6,678 nt of DNA from NCBI GenBank assembly GCA_015259305.1, contig JABZGO010000101.1:1-6678 (forward strand), read 5' to 3'. The stretch comes from Alloprevotella tannerae. GTDB lineage: Bacteria; Bacteroidota; Bacteroidia; Bacteroidales; Bacteroidaceae. A program made the position numbers and the translations under genes. This document shows positions 1 through 6,090 of this stretch, in pieces (position 1 is the stretch's first letter; each line of letters opens with the position of its first letter). The notes beneath the pieces are model-generated. The model saw only the letters and a program-made list of their open reading frames with translations, ran no database searches and was not told the origin of the DNA.

Positions 1-1
1 C

Positions 2-325
2 TATTATGGCCAGCAAATGGCCAACAAATATTGCACAGGCGCGTTTCCCTACGGCACGTTTGCGGTCAACGTGCTCGGCTGCCTACTCATCGGCCTGCTG
101 AGTGGGCGTGCCTTATCGATCCCTTGGTTGGACCAAGAAGGACGCCGCCTGTTGATCACGGGATTCTGCGGTGGTTTTACGACCTTTTCGACCTTCGCGT
201 TTGAAAATATGGTCTTGCTGCAAAAAGGGGAAATCCTCGTATTCCTTTATTACACCCTCGGCAGCATTGGTGCAGGCCTGCTGATGGTGGCCCTTGGCTT
301 TTGGCTGACGCGACCGGCACTTTGA
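2..325 (+). CDS. crcB: CrcB/FluC fluoride channel, 3' part
   Basis: C-terminal part of a CrcB/FluC protein, a small inner-membrane channel that forms dual-topology dimers and exports fluoride. The frame is open to the left edge, and about 20 residues of the first membrane helix are missing, since family members are usually 115-130 residues and about 107 are visible. Seen in the sequence: the helix-2 signature YGTFAVNVLGCLLIG with its conserved Asn, then the family hallmark GFCGGFTTFSTFAFE, which carries the sodium-site glycines and the TTFSTF segment with the Phe that lines the pore, and a last hydrophobic helix (ILVFLYYTLGSIGAGLL). The ATG at 17 is internal to the family fold and is not the real start. 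The stop is TGA at 323-325. Next gene on the same strand starts 124 bases later. No riboswitch can be judged because the 5' end is outside the window. Confidence 0.93.
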   Translation, partial: YYGQQMANKYCTGAFPYGTFAVNVLGCLLIGLLSGRALSIPWLDQEGRRLLITGFCGGFTTFSTFAFENMVLLQKGEILVFLYYTLGSIGAGLLMVALGFWLTRPAL

Positions 326-436
326 GGCGCTCCGGTTGATTAGAGAATTATCATTTTCCATTTATCGACAGAAAAAACGAACTTCGGATTTCATAAATTT
401 AGGTCTTCGGATGCCACGAATCTGCCTTATGGAATC

Positions 437-444
437 TAACTTTG
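437..444 (+). promoter_or_regulatory. Bacteroidetes -7 box (TAACTTTG) at TPR gene start
   Basis: TAACTTTG matches the Bacteroidetes sigma factor -7 consensus TAnnTTTG exactly and is followed by CA, as is common. It lies only five bases before the ATG at 450, so a transcript started from it would have almost no leader. I see no good TTTG -33 element 19-21 bases upstream. The same octamer occurs before two other genes in this window (5697-5704 minus, 6455-6462 plus). It may be a true promoter giving a nearly leaderless mRNA, or a chance match with transcription arriving from further upstream. Confidence 0.5.
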
Positions 445-449
445 CAACG

Positions 450-1385
450 ATGAAACGAATTATCCTATTCTTCCTCGTCTTATTCGGGGTCACGGCTGTG
501 CAGGCGCAGGTGGTTGTCGACTTGAAAAAGGGCGGCCCGACGGTAAAGTCTAAAACGCTGAAAGATTATGACCACCAAGGGCGCGACGAACGCGCACTGC
601 GCGAGGATTCGGTGCAATATGTCGACTGCCTGCGGCGAGCTTTTAATGCGTTGGCCATAGATTCTTTGCCGCAGGCCGAAGCGTTGCTGAAGGAAGCCCT
701 GCACTTGCGGCCGGATGCCAAGGGCAATTATGTCGTTTGGCGCAACTTGGGCCTCATTTCCTTGGCACGCGTGGAAATGAGGCAAGCCATCGAGCGCTTC
801 ACCAAAGCCCTGCTCGCTCAACCCGGCGATCAAGAGTCGCGCTATAATCGTGCAAAGGCTTACTTTCTCTTGAATAATTTTGCAGAAACTATAGCCGACT
901 GCGATATTCTCTTGAAGCAGGACGCCAATAATGCCTTGGCTGATTCCGTACATCTCATACGTGCTGCAGCCAAAGTCGAACTGCGTCAATACGCAGCAGC
1001 ACGGGCGGAACTGACAGACTTACTGACGCGAAAGCCCAACAAGAGCGAGGCGCACCTGTTGTTGCTCTGCATCCTGCAAGCTGAAGGGCGACTGCAGGAA
1101 ATGCGGGCAGAGACCGTGAAGTTTTGCAAAAACTGTCCGAATAACAAGCAAGATCTTGTCATGTTTCTGGATGGAGCGAAACAAACGGACGACAAAGAAG
1201 AAGCAAAAATCATCTATGATGCGCTGCTTGAAGACGCACCGGACAATGGGCTTTATCGCATCGAACGCGCAAAGATATTGCTCGCGCTCGGACAAAAGCA
1301 GGCGGCGCGAGAAGACCTCAAAATAGCACGCCGCAGCGGCATACCCTCTGCGGCTTGGAAGGAATTGGAACAAAAATTGAAATAA
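450..1385 (+). CDS. Secreted TPR-repeat protein
   Basis: A 311-residue exported protein made largely of tetratricopeptide repeats, helical hairpins that bind partner proteins; no enzyme motif is visible. The start at 450 is chosen because it begins a clean signal peptide: MKR, a hydrophobic core IILFFLVLFGV, and a signal peptidase I-like site VQA|Q near residue 19. Upstream in-frame starts would add a charged, non-family extension. After a basic linker (20-50), repeats are visible at about 63-90, 97-127 (WRNLGLISLARVEMRQAIERF, shortened here as WRNLG...AIERF, then KALLAQPGD), 131-160, 166-197 and 264-297, with typical Ala/Leu and terminal Pro positions. There is no lipobox Cys, so the mature protein is probably periplasmic. 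It is followed after 7 bases by the glycosyl hydrolase gene, which suggests co-transcription and a shared envelope role. The precise function is unknown. Confidence 0.85.
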   Translation: MKRIILFFLVLFGVTAVQAQVVVDLKKGGPTVKSKTLKDYDHQGRDERALREDSVQYVDCLRRAFNALAIDSLPQAEALLKEALHLRPDAKGNYVVWRNLGLISLARVEMRQAIERFTKALLAQPGDQESRYNRAKAYFLLNNFAETIADCDILLKQDANNALADSVHLIRAAAKVELRQYAAARAELTDLLTRKPNKSEAHLLLLCILQAEGRLQEMRAETVKFCKNCPNNKQDLVMFLDGAKQTDDKEEAKIIYDALLEDAPDNGLYRIERAKILLALGQKQAAREDLKIARRSGIPSAAWKELEQKLK

Positions 1386-1392
1386 AAGAACG

Positions 1393-3006
1393 ATGAAAAG
1401 ACTACTGCTGATGCTCAGTCTTGCGCTGCTGGCGGCCAACTTAACGCAAGCGCAGGACTTTGACCGACGCGAGTATCGTGCTGTTTGGCTCACGACATTT
1501 TTAGGTTTGGATTGGCCGAAAGGACACGACCCTCTCACGCAGCAAAAACAGTTGTGCCGCATCTTGGACCAATTGCAGGCGGCGAAAGTCAACACCGTCT
1601 TGTTTCAAGTGCGTTTGCGCGGGACGACGGCTTATGCTTCCGATATCGAACCCTGGGACGGCATCTTCACGGGAACGCCCGGACGACGCCCCACTTACGA
1701 CCCGCTGGCTTTTGCGATTGAGGAATGTCACCGCAGAGGAATGGAATTGCACGCGTGGATGGTAGCTTTTCCGGTCTGTAAACTAAATGTGTTGAAGACT
1801 TTGGGGGCAAAGTCGGTGGTGCGTAAGCATCCGGAACTCTGTCGCAAGTCGGACGATCAATATATAATGGACCCGGGCATGCCGGGCACGGCAGATTATC
1901 TTGCAAATCTGTGCCGAGAACTTGTCAGTAAGTACGACGTCGATGGCGTTCACCTCGATTATATTCGCTATCCGGAAGCCGGTCTTCATTTTGACGATGC
2001 GGCGACTTATCGTAAGTATAGTAATGGGTGCGATCTCAAAACTTGGCGGCGCGATAACGTGACGCGCGTCGTAGAAAAGATTCACGAGGCGGTCAAATCT
2101 CAAAAGCCTTGGGTGCGTTTATCTTGCGCACCGGTAGGGAAATATGCAGATTTGCCGCGCCAATCTTCGCGCGGCTGGAATGCACGCGATGCGGTCGGAC
2201 AAGATGCTATAATGTGGCTGAACAAAGGTTGGATGGACGTACTCTTTCCTATGATGTACTTTGATGGAGACAATTACTATCCGTTTGTTTTGGATTGGTT
2301 GGAACGTGCCGAGCGGGGAACGGTGGCGCCGGGATTGGGCATTTATTGTTTGAGTGCGGGAGAAAAGGATTGGCCGTTGCTTACTTTGCAGCGGCAAATG
2401 AACTTTCTGCGCACGGCGGAGGCAGGCGGATTCGCGCTTTTCCGAAGTGATTTTCTAACCAATAACACAAAAGGAGTGTATGATTGGCTGGCAGGAGAAT
2501 ATACTACGCGCCCGGTGCTCACACCGCCGATAGAGAATCCGCAAAGTACGCTGCCCGCAACGCCTCGCGCAACGCTGACAAGGCAGGGTTACGACTTACA
2601 TTTCAACTTCCCAACCGGTGGGATACACAATATATATATAAGGGAAGGAAAAACGTTTAGCTTCTTAGGCCAAACGGCGGCGGGGCATTTCACATATCGA
2701 CCCGCTTTGCCCAAGCGCTTATACGCGGAGTACGCCGTAAAGGCTATGGATCGCTATGGTTGCGAGAGTCAACCAACGCTTCTGAAGATAGATGGCGAAA
2801 TTCAGGCTTTGACGGACACGCTACACGTTGCGGATCTGCCCATCGACGTCAAAGCGTTTTGGATTTGCGATGCTTTTGGCCGCAAAGTGCGCACGGTAAA
2901 CGCGACCTCAACGATTGATGTCTCTGATTTGCGCCCCGGTTGCTACGAACTCCGAACGGTCGGCCGCAAAGACGGCTCGCATCGGGTCAGACTCTTTAGG
3001 CGATAA
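1393..3006 (+). CDS. Secreted family-10-like glycosyl hydrolase (GHL10/DUF187) with T9SS-like tail
   Basis: A 537-residue exported protein. Residues 1-20 form a signal peptide (hydrophobic LLLMLSLALLAAN, site near TQA|Q); there is no lipobox Cys. Residues about 27-370 match the GHL10/DUF187 (COG1649) TIM-barrel family: EYRAVWLTT (27-35), NTVLFQVR (67-74) followed by TTAYASDIEPW, HAWMVAFP (120-127), the family hallmark DGVHLDYIRYPE (184-195) with acidic D184, D189 and E195, LSCAPVGKY, DVLFPMMYFD (282-291) and GLGIY. An E. coli relative, DigH (YddW), cleaves denuded peptidoglycan glycan strands, so a murein or other glycan substrate is possible, but substrate and catalytic residues cannot be read here. 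Residues about 385-465 look like a fibronectin-III-like beta domain. The last 65 or so residues resemble a type IX secretion C-terminal domain (ICDAFGRKV, TIDVSDLRPGCYEL, RVRLFRR end). Co-directional with the TPR gene 7 bases upstream. Confidence 0.88.
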   Translation: MKRLLLMLSLALLAANLTQAQDFDRREYRAVWLTTFLGLDWPKGHDPLTQQKQLCRILDQLQAAKVNTVLFQVRLRGTTAYASDIEPWDGIFTGTPGRRPTYDPLAFAIEECHRRGMELHAWMVAFPVCKLNVLKTLGAKSVVRKHPELCRKSDDQYIMDPGMPGTADYLANLCRELVSKYDVDGVHLDYIRYPEAGLHFDDAATYRKYSNGCDLKTWRRDNVTRVVEKIHEAVKSQKPWVRLSCAPVGKYADLPRQSSRGWNARDAVGQDAIMWLNKGWMDVLFPMMYFDGDNYYPFVLDWLERAERGTVAPGLGIYCLSAGEKDWPLLTLQRQMNFLRTAEAGGFALFRSDFLTNNTKGVYDWLAGEYTTRPVLTPPIENPQSTLPATPRATLTRQGYDLHFNFPTGGIHNIYIREGKTFSFLGQTAAGHFTYRPALPKRLYAEYAVKAMDRYGCESQPTLLKIDGEIQALTDTLHVADLPIDVKAFWICDAFGRKVRTVNATSTIDVSDLRPGCYELRTVGRKDGSHRVRLFRR

Positions 3007-3099
3007 AGCCGGCATCTTAGTTGGGAGGCACACGCCTCAGACGGATAAAGCGACGGCTTTGGTTTCTGTGGCGAAATCCGAGAAAGAGATACAAAAACA

Positions 3100-3134
3100 G
3101 CGTCCGACATTCAGTGGAATTGAACGTCGGACGC
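3100..3134. terminator. Bidirectional intrinsic terminator between converging units
   Basis: Perfect 9-bp stem GCGTCCGAC (3100-3108) and GTCGGACGC (3126-3134). Inside it, after one A/C mismatch, TTCA (3110-3113) and TGAA (3121-3124) pair again, leaving a 7-base loop. On the minus strand the stem is followed by TGTTTTTGTAT, a good U-tract for ending the carboxyltransferase/biotin carrier operon. On the plus strand it is followed by ACTATTTTAT, a weaker U-tract that would end the hydrolase unit. Its place between two gene ends that face each other fits a shared terminator. Confidence 0.85.
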
Positions 3135-3180
3135 ACTATTTTATGCTTCATTCGATGCGGCCTGCATCCTAATCCTCGCC

Positions 3181-3206
3181 GCTTACATACGCATTGTATC
3201 GTAAGC
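3181..3206. other. Second hairpin in the 3' region of the biotin carrier gene
   Basis: GCTTAC (3181-3186) pairs with GTAAGC (3201-3206), and ATAC (3187-3190) pairs with GTAT (3196-3199), with one bulged C (3200) and a 5-base loop. That is a 10-bp stem. No U-tract follows on either strand, so it is not a classic terminator. It would be transcribed in the 3' untranslated region of the minus operon, about 50 bases past the stop and before the terminator at 3100-3134. It could protect the mRNA end or slow exonucleases. A smaller 5-bp hairpin, GAGGC/GCCTC, lies at 3025-3038 just after the hydrolase stop. Confidence 0.6.
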
Positions 3207-3252
3207 TGACGCAGGAAGATAAGACTGCTCTACCGCAAAGCGCTACCTTGTT

Positions 3253-3711
3253 TTAGTCGATCGTCAATAAGACGGTGCCTTCCAAAACACTGTCGCCGGG
3301 ATTCACGCAAACGGCCGTAACCGTGCCATCGTTTTCTGCCGTGATGTTATTTTCCATCTTCATAGCCTCCAGCACGAGGATATTCTCGCCTTTCTTCACA
3401 GCTTGACCGGCCTTTACCAAGACCTTCGTAACCACACCCGGAAGCGGAGCTTTCACCGGATTTCCTTTACCCGCCTCTGATGCACTCGGCGCACTTGCTG
3501 CCGCAGTCGGCTGTTCGGCAGGAGCAGCTGCCGGCGCATCGGGCACAGCCGTCGTATCGACATTAGGCAAATTGTCTTCTGTCAATTGCGTGCCTTGCAT
3601 CTCAACATCAAAAGGAATGCCGTTAACTACCACCTTCGCACGGCGACCTTGCACCTCGTTGATCGTAACATCGTAGGCCGCGCCGTCAATTTTATATTTG
3701 TATGTCTTCAT
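3253..3711 (-). CDS. Biotin carboxyl carrier protein of acyl-CoA (de)carboxylase
   Basis: A 152-residue biotin carrier. The C-terminal biotinyl domain (about 84-152) begins with VKAPLPGVVTKVLVKAGQ, and carries the biotinylation site EAMKM at 115-119, so Lys118 is the biotin attachment residue, followed by the usual VNPGDSV...G turn near the end. Residues 1-45 are a small beta-rich N-terminal domain (MKTYKYKIDGAAYDV), and residues 52-82 are a flexible Ala/Pro-rich linker that lets the biotin arm swing between active sites. This is the standard layout of carriers in methylmalonyl-CoA decarboxylase, oxaloacetate decarboxylase and propionyl-CoA carboxylase complexes. It is the third gene of the operon, starting 8 bases after the small protein's stop, and acts in the cytoplasm with the carboxyltransferase encoded upstream. 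No sodium-pump beta subunit gene follows; the operon ends here. Family naming varies (mmdC-like), so no symbol is given. Confidence 0.93.
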   Translation of the reverse strand: MKTYKYKIDGAAYDVTINEVQGRRAKVVVNGIPFDVEMQGTQLTEDNLPNVDTTAVPDAPAAAPAEQPTAAASAPSASEAGKGNPVKAPLPGVVTKVLVKAGQAVKKGENILVLEAMKMENNITAENDGTVTAVCVNPGDSVLEGTVLLTID

Positions 3712-3719
3712 TTTCTACG

Positions 3720-4043
3720 TTACATTAAGTTTGCTTCGCCGGAAGGAATTTGGGGAGCTTGCAAGTTTTTAGAAATATTGCTCTTCTCGTTCATTAGTTC
3801 GGCCGGAGACACCCACCCTGCCCGACTGGGTTTGAGCGTAATCACATCCGGTTCGTCATCGTGAACAACTTCGATGTCGTGCTCAAACAGCGCAAGCACA
3901 ATCGCCGCCACAAAAGCCGGCAGTTGCTCGCCTGAGACCTGCGGCGCCTTACCGTCGATCAAAAAATCTTGGAGCGAAGCGCTATTGTCGTCAAACGACA
4001 AAGAAATCGCCTGCCCGTTCAGTTGAAATTTATAATGCTTCAT
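3720..4043 (-). CDS. Small soluble protein of the acyl-CoA (de)carboxylase operon
   Basis: A 107-residue protein between the carboxyltransferase and biotin carrier genes. In related Bacteroidales this slot usually holds an OadG/MmdD-type delta/gamma subunit with an N-terminal membrane helix. Here no membrane helix is visible: the only apolar run, LPAFVAAIVLALFEHDIEV (41-59), reads like an amphipathic helix. The segment from about 41 to 80, with AAIVLALFEHDIEVVHDDE and then VITLKPSRAGWVSP, resembles from memory the cytosolic C-terminal part of Bacteroidales OadG-like subunits (AAI.xAL...H..E...LTI...SPW). The N-terminus MKHYKFQLNGQ resembles the start of the downstream biotin carrier (MKTYKYKIDGA). 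It probably helps assemble the complex; this is inference. The start codon at 4041-4043 lies in a short hairpin. The last residues (85-107) look unstructured. Confidence 0.8.
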   Translation of the reverse strand: MKHYKFQLNGQAISLSFDDNSASLQDFLIDGKAPQVSGEQLPAFVAAIVLALFEHDIEVVHDDEPDVITLKPSRAGWVSPAELMNEKSNISKNLQAPQIPSGEANLM

Positions 4044-4056
4044 TGACTTTTCAATG
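4041..4056 (-). promoter_or_regulatory. Hairpin enclosing the start codon of the 107-residue protein
   Basis: Read on the minus strand, CATTGA-AAAG-TCAATG is a perfect 6-bp inverted repeat with a 4-base loop, and its last three bases are the ATG start codon. The only purine-rich ribosome-binding candidate (GAAAAG) is in the loop and stem too. The stem is short and AT-rich, so any effect on translation would be modest. A chance match is possible. Confidence 0.4.
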
Positions 4057-4070
4057 GTTTTGAATAGCGC

Positions 4071-4100
4071 CTTGCCGGCCGAAGCGGATCGGCCAACAAG
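4071..4100 (-). other. Intercistronic hairpin after the carboxyltransferase gene
   Basis: GGCCGA (4077-4082) pairs with TCGGCC (4089-4094) around a 6-base loop, and CTTG (4071-4074) pairs with CAAG (4097-4100) outside a 2x2 internal loop. It fills part of the 72-base gap between the carboxyltransferase stop and the small protein start, the only sizeable gap in the operon. No U-tract follows on the minus strand, so full termination is unlikely; mRNA stabilisation or uneven expression of the operon genes is more likely. Confidence 0.6.
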
Positions 4101-4115
4101 ACTTGTTCTTCCTTA

Positions 4116-5669
4116 TTAAAGCGGAATATTGCCATGTTTCTTAATCGGTCTCGTTTCGCGCTTGCCGGAGAGTTGCGCCAGTGCGCGACAAATGCGGAAA
4201 CGCGTATTGCGAGGCTCGATTACGTCATCGACATAGCCATACTCTGCCGCTTTATACGGATTGGTGAAAAGATCGTTATACTCTTGTTCCTTTGCTGCCA
4301 AGAATGCTTTCGGATCTTCTTGCTCTTTAGCCTCCTTGCCGTTGAGAATAGCCACAGCCCCACTGGCACCCATCACGGCAATCTCAGCGCTGGGCCAAGC
4401 ATAATTAAGATCATTCTTCAACTGCTTACAGCCCATCACGATATGACTGCCGCCATAGCTCTTGCGCAGCGTCACAGTCACCTTAGGCACCGTCGCTTCA
4501 CCATAAGCAAAGAGGAGTTTTGCGCCGTGGTCAATCACCGCGTTATACTCCTGACCTGTACCAGGCAGGAAGCCGGGAACATCGACGAGTGAAACGATAG
4601 GAATATTAAAGCTATCGCAGAAACGCACGAAGCGAGCTGCTTTACGGCTGGCGTTGCTATCTAAAACACCGGCATAGACACTGGGCTGATTAGCTACAAT
4701 GCCCACACTTTGGCCGTTGAAGCGCGCAAAACCTATAATAATATTGCGTGCGAACTGACTCTGTACTTCCATAAACTCGCCATCATCGACAATGGCTGAG
4801 ATTACGTTGTACATATCGTAAGCCTGATTGGGATTATCCGGAACTATTTCGTTCAACGCGTCCTCCTTACGATCAATCGGATCATTGGTGGGCTTCAGCG
4901 GCGCGTGATCTAAATTGTTCTGAGGCAGATATTCGAGCAAATGGCGAATAAGCAGCGCAAACTCCTCTTCCGTCTTTGCCGTAAAGTGCGCTACGCCGGA
5001 AATAGAGGCGTGCACGTTCGCACCACCGAGTTGTTCTTGCGTCACGTCTTCGCCCGTCACGGTTTTCACCACCTTCGGACCCGTCAAGAACATATAACTT
5101 ACGCCCTCCAGCATCACAACGAAGTCAGTCAAAGCAGGAGAATACACAGCACCACCGGCGCAAGGGCCGCAAATACCGGAGATTTGTGGGATTACACCGC
5201 TGGCTTCAATGTTGCGCTGAAAGATTTCACCAAAACCGGCCAACGCATTGATGCCTTCTTGAATGCGTGCACCGCCAGAATCGTTGAGGCCGATGCAGGG
5301 AGCACCCGTCTTCATGGCAAGATCCATCACCTTGCATATCTTTTCGGCCATCGTGATCGAAAGACTACCGCCGTTGACCGTAAAATCCTGCGCGAAAATG
5401 AAGACCAAGCGGCCATTGATCGTACCGGAGCCGGCCACGACGCCATCGCCCAAGTATTGCTTCTTATCCATGCCAAAGTCGTGGCAGCGATGAAGCTTAA
5501 ACATATCCATTTCCTCGAAGGAACCTTTATCCAACAGTAGCGCAATACGCTCTCGCGCCGTATATTTTCCTTTTTCGTGCTGCTTGTCGATGGCCTTCTC
5601 CCCGCCACCAAGGCGAGCCTTACGGCGCAATTCGACCAATTGCTTTACTTTCTTCAGTTGTTCATTCAT
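4116..5669 (-). CDS. mmdA: Methylmalonyl-CoA decarboxylase alpha / propionyl-CoA carboxylase beta carboxyltransferase
   Basis: A 517-residue cytoplasmic biotin-dependent carboxyltransferase that moves CO2 between an acyl-CoA (methylmalonyl-CoA/propionyl-CoA) and carrier-bound biotin. The ATG at 5669 gives the family N-terminus [20 protein letters not shown]; the upstream in-frame TTG at 5699 overlaps the promoter box and adds non-family residues. Two crotonase-type halves are present. The N-half has [11 protein letters not shown] (92-102), [11 protein letters not shown] (129-139) and [14 protein letters not shown] (167-180). The C-half has [13 protein letters not shown] (362-374), [12 protein letters not shown] (402-413) and [12 protein letters not shown] (423-434). 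Glycine pairs G172/G173 and G406/G407 are the expected oxyanion sites. The residue aligning with Asp422 of Streptomyces PccB, a known acyl-chain selector, is Ile409. The end KKHGNIPL is typical. First gene of a three-gene operon; decarboxylase versus carboxylase direction cannot be settled from sequence. Confidence 0.92.
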   Translation of the reverse strand: MNEQLKKVKQLVELRRKARLGGGEKAIDKQHEKGKYTARERIALLLDKGSFEEMDMFKLHRCHDFGMDKKQYLGDGVVAGSGTINGRLVFIFAQDFTVNGGSLSITMAEKICKVMDLAMKTGAPCIGLNDSGGARIQEGINALAGFGEIFQRNIEASGVIPQISGICGPCAGGAVYSPALTDFVVMLEGVSYMFLTGPKVVKTVTGEDVTQEQLGGANVHASISGVAHFTAKTEEEFALLIRHLLEYLPQNNLDHAPLKPTNDPIDRKEDALNEIVPDNPNQAYDMYNVISAIVDDGEFMEVQSQFARNIIIGFARFNGQSVGIVANQPSVYAGVLDSNASRKAARFVRFCDSFNIPIVSLVDVPGFLPGTGQEYNAVIDHGAKLLFAYGEATVPKVTVTLRKSYGGSHIVMGCKQLKNDLNYAWPSAEIAVMGASGAVAILNGKEAKEQEDPKAFLAAKEQEYNDLFTNPYKAAEYGYVDDVIEPRNTRFRICRALAQLSGKRETRPIKKHGNIPL

Positions 5670-5696
5670 AATATGCAATCGTATTATTTTGGGGGA

Positions 5697-5704
5697 CAAA
5701 GTTA
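5697..5704 (-). promoter_or_regulatory. -7 box (TAACTTTG) of the mmdA operon promoter
   Basis: On the minus strand this reads TAACTTTG, an exact match to the Bacteroidetes -7 consensus TAnnTTTG. It lies 27 bases upstream of the ATG at 5669, implying a leader of about 20-25 bases. The -33 element is degenerate: TCTG lies 18 bases upstream. No Shine-Dalgarno sequence precedes the ATG, as is usual in this phylum. The box also argues against the TTG at 5699 as a start. Confidence 0.75.
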
Positions 5705-5793
5705 CACGAAACCTAAGAGAATCAGAAGTATTTATGCCTTTTTTCGTATGCTTTCAACTTCTTGCATTAGGTTTTGACAGGTGAAAGTTATAG

Positions 5794-5854
5794 TTGCGCA
5801 CTTTGCACACTAAGACACCATTTGCGCAAAGAATACGAGTTTAGATTGCACACT
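5794..5854 (+). repeat. Three copies of TTGCRCACT
   Basis: TTGCGCACT (5794-5802) is directly followed by TTGCACACT (5803-5811), and an identical TTGCACACT lies at 5846-5854. A 10-bp palindrome TTTGCGCAAA (5821-5830) sits between them, and related CAGTGCG (5898-5904) and CGCACTG (5931-5937) form an inverted pair further on. The cluster begins about 90 bases upstream of the mmdA -7 box and could be a regulator-binding array. Confidence 0.4.
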
Positions 5855-5988
5855 TTCTTCTCAAATGTTTTATTTCAAAGAATTAGCGCCGACTATACAG
5901 TGCGCGAAATATGCATTTTTTATCTTTTTTCGCACTGCGATCCTACAAAATTGAGCACTTTTAAGTCTTTATTTTGATTTGAGTTACT

Positions 5989-6001
5989 ACGTTTCAAACG
6001 T
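5989..6001. repeat. Near-perfect palindrome ACGTTT-C-AAACGT
   Basis: Six bases on each side of a single C are exactly complementary. ACT (5986-5988) and AGT (6006-6008) extend the stem past a 4-base bulge. TATTTTT follows on the plus strand, so it could act as a terminator for a plus-strand transcript, but no gene upstream on that strand would need one. A dimeric regulator site is the alternative. Confidence 0.4.
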
Positions 6002-6060
6002 CGGTAGTTATTTTTGCTAAAAACTGACCGAACCGGCCGAAAAGAATCCTACATCATTCT

Positions 6061-6077
6061 CCTTGATAAGCGCAAGG
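6061..6077. other. 5-bp hairpin CCTTG / CAAGG
   Basis: CCTTG (6061-6065) and CAAGG (6073-6077) flank a 7-base loop ATAAGCG. The decamer TTGATAAGCG (6063-6072) recurs exactly at 6421-6430, where it overlaps the left half of the operator-like palindrome. It lies 13 bases before a larger hairpin (6091-6140). Confidence 0.35.
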
Positions 6078-6090
6078 CGAATAAAGCAAC

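Noticed and set aside
311..338. Hairpin CGACCGG/CCGGTTG over the crcB stop as a terminator
   Set aside because: Seven pairs with one wobble and a 14-base loop, but no U-tract follows; too weak to call.
336..449. Upstream extension of the TPR protein to the ATG or ATT-region start near 336 or the ATG at 429
   Set aside because: The extra residues are charged and unlike an export signal, while the ATG at 450 begins a clean signal peptide; the -7 box also lies inside the extension.
4134..5540. Long plus-strand open frames (4134-4592, 4941-5540)
   Set aside because: Antisense shadows of the strongly supported carboxyltransferase gene, with no family features.
5670..5699. TTG start at 5699 for the carboxyltransferase
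   Set aside because: It falls within the -7 promoter box and adds ten residues unlike the family N-terminus; ATG at 5669 fits the family.
5772..5796. Plus-strand promoter from TTTTGACA and TATAGTTG
   Set aside because: The two elements are only 12 bases apart, too close for a Bacteroidetes -33/-7 pair, and no matching -10 lies at 17 bases from TTGACA.
5774..5977. 67-codon plus-strand open frame
   Set aside because: TTG start, no ribosome site or promoter, Cys/Phe-rich composition typical of translated AT-rich non-coding DNA, no recognisable family.
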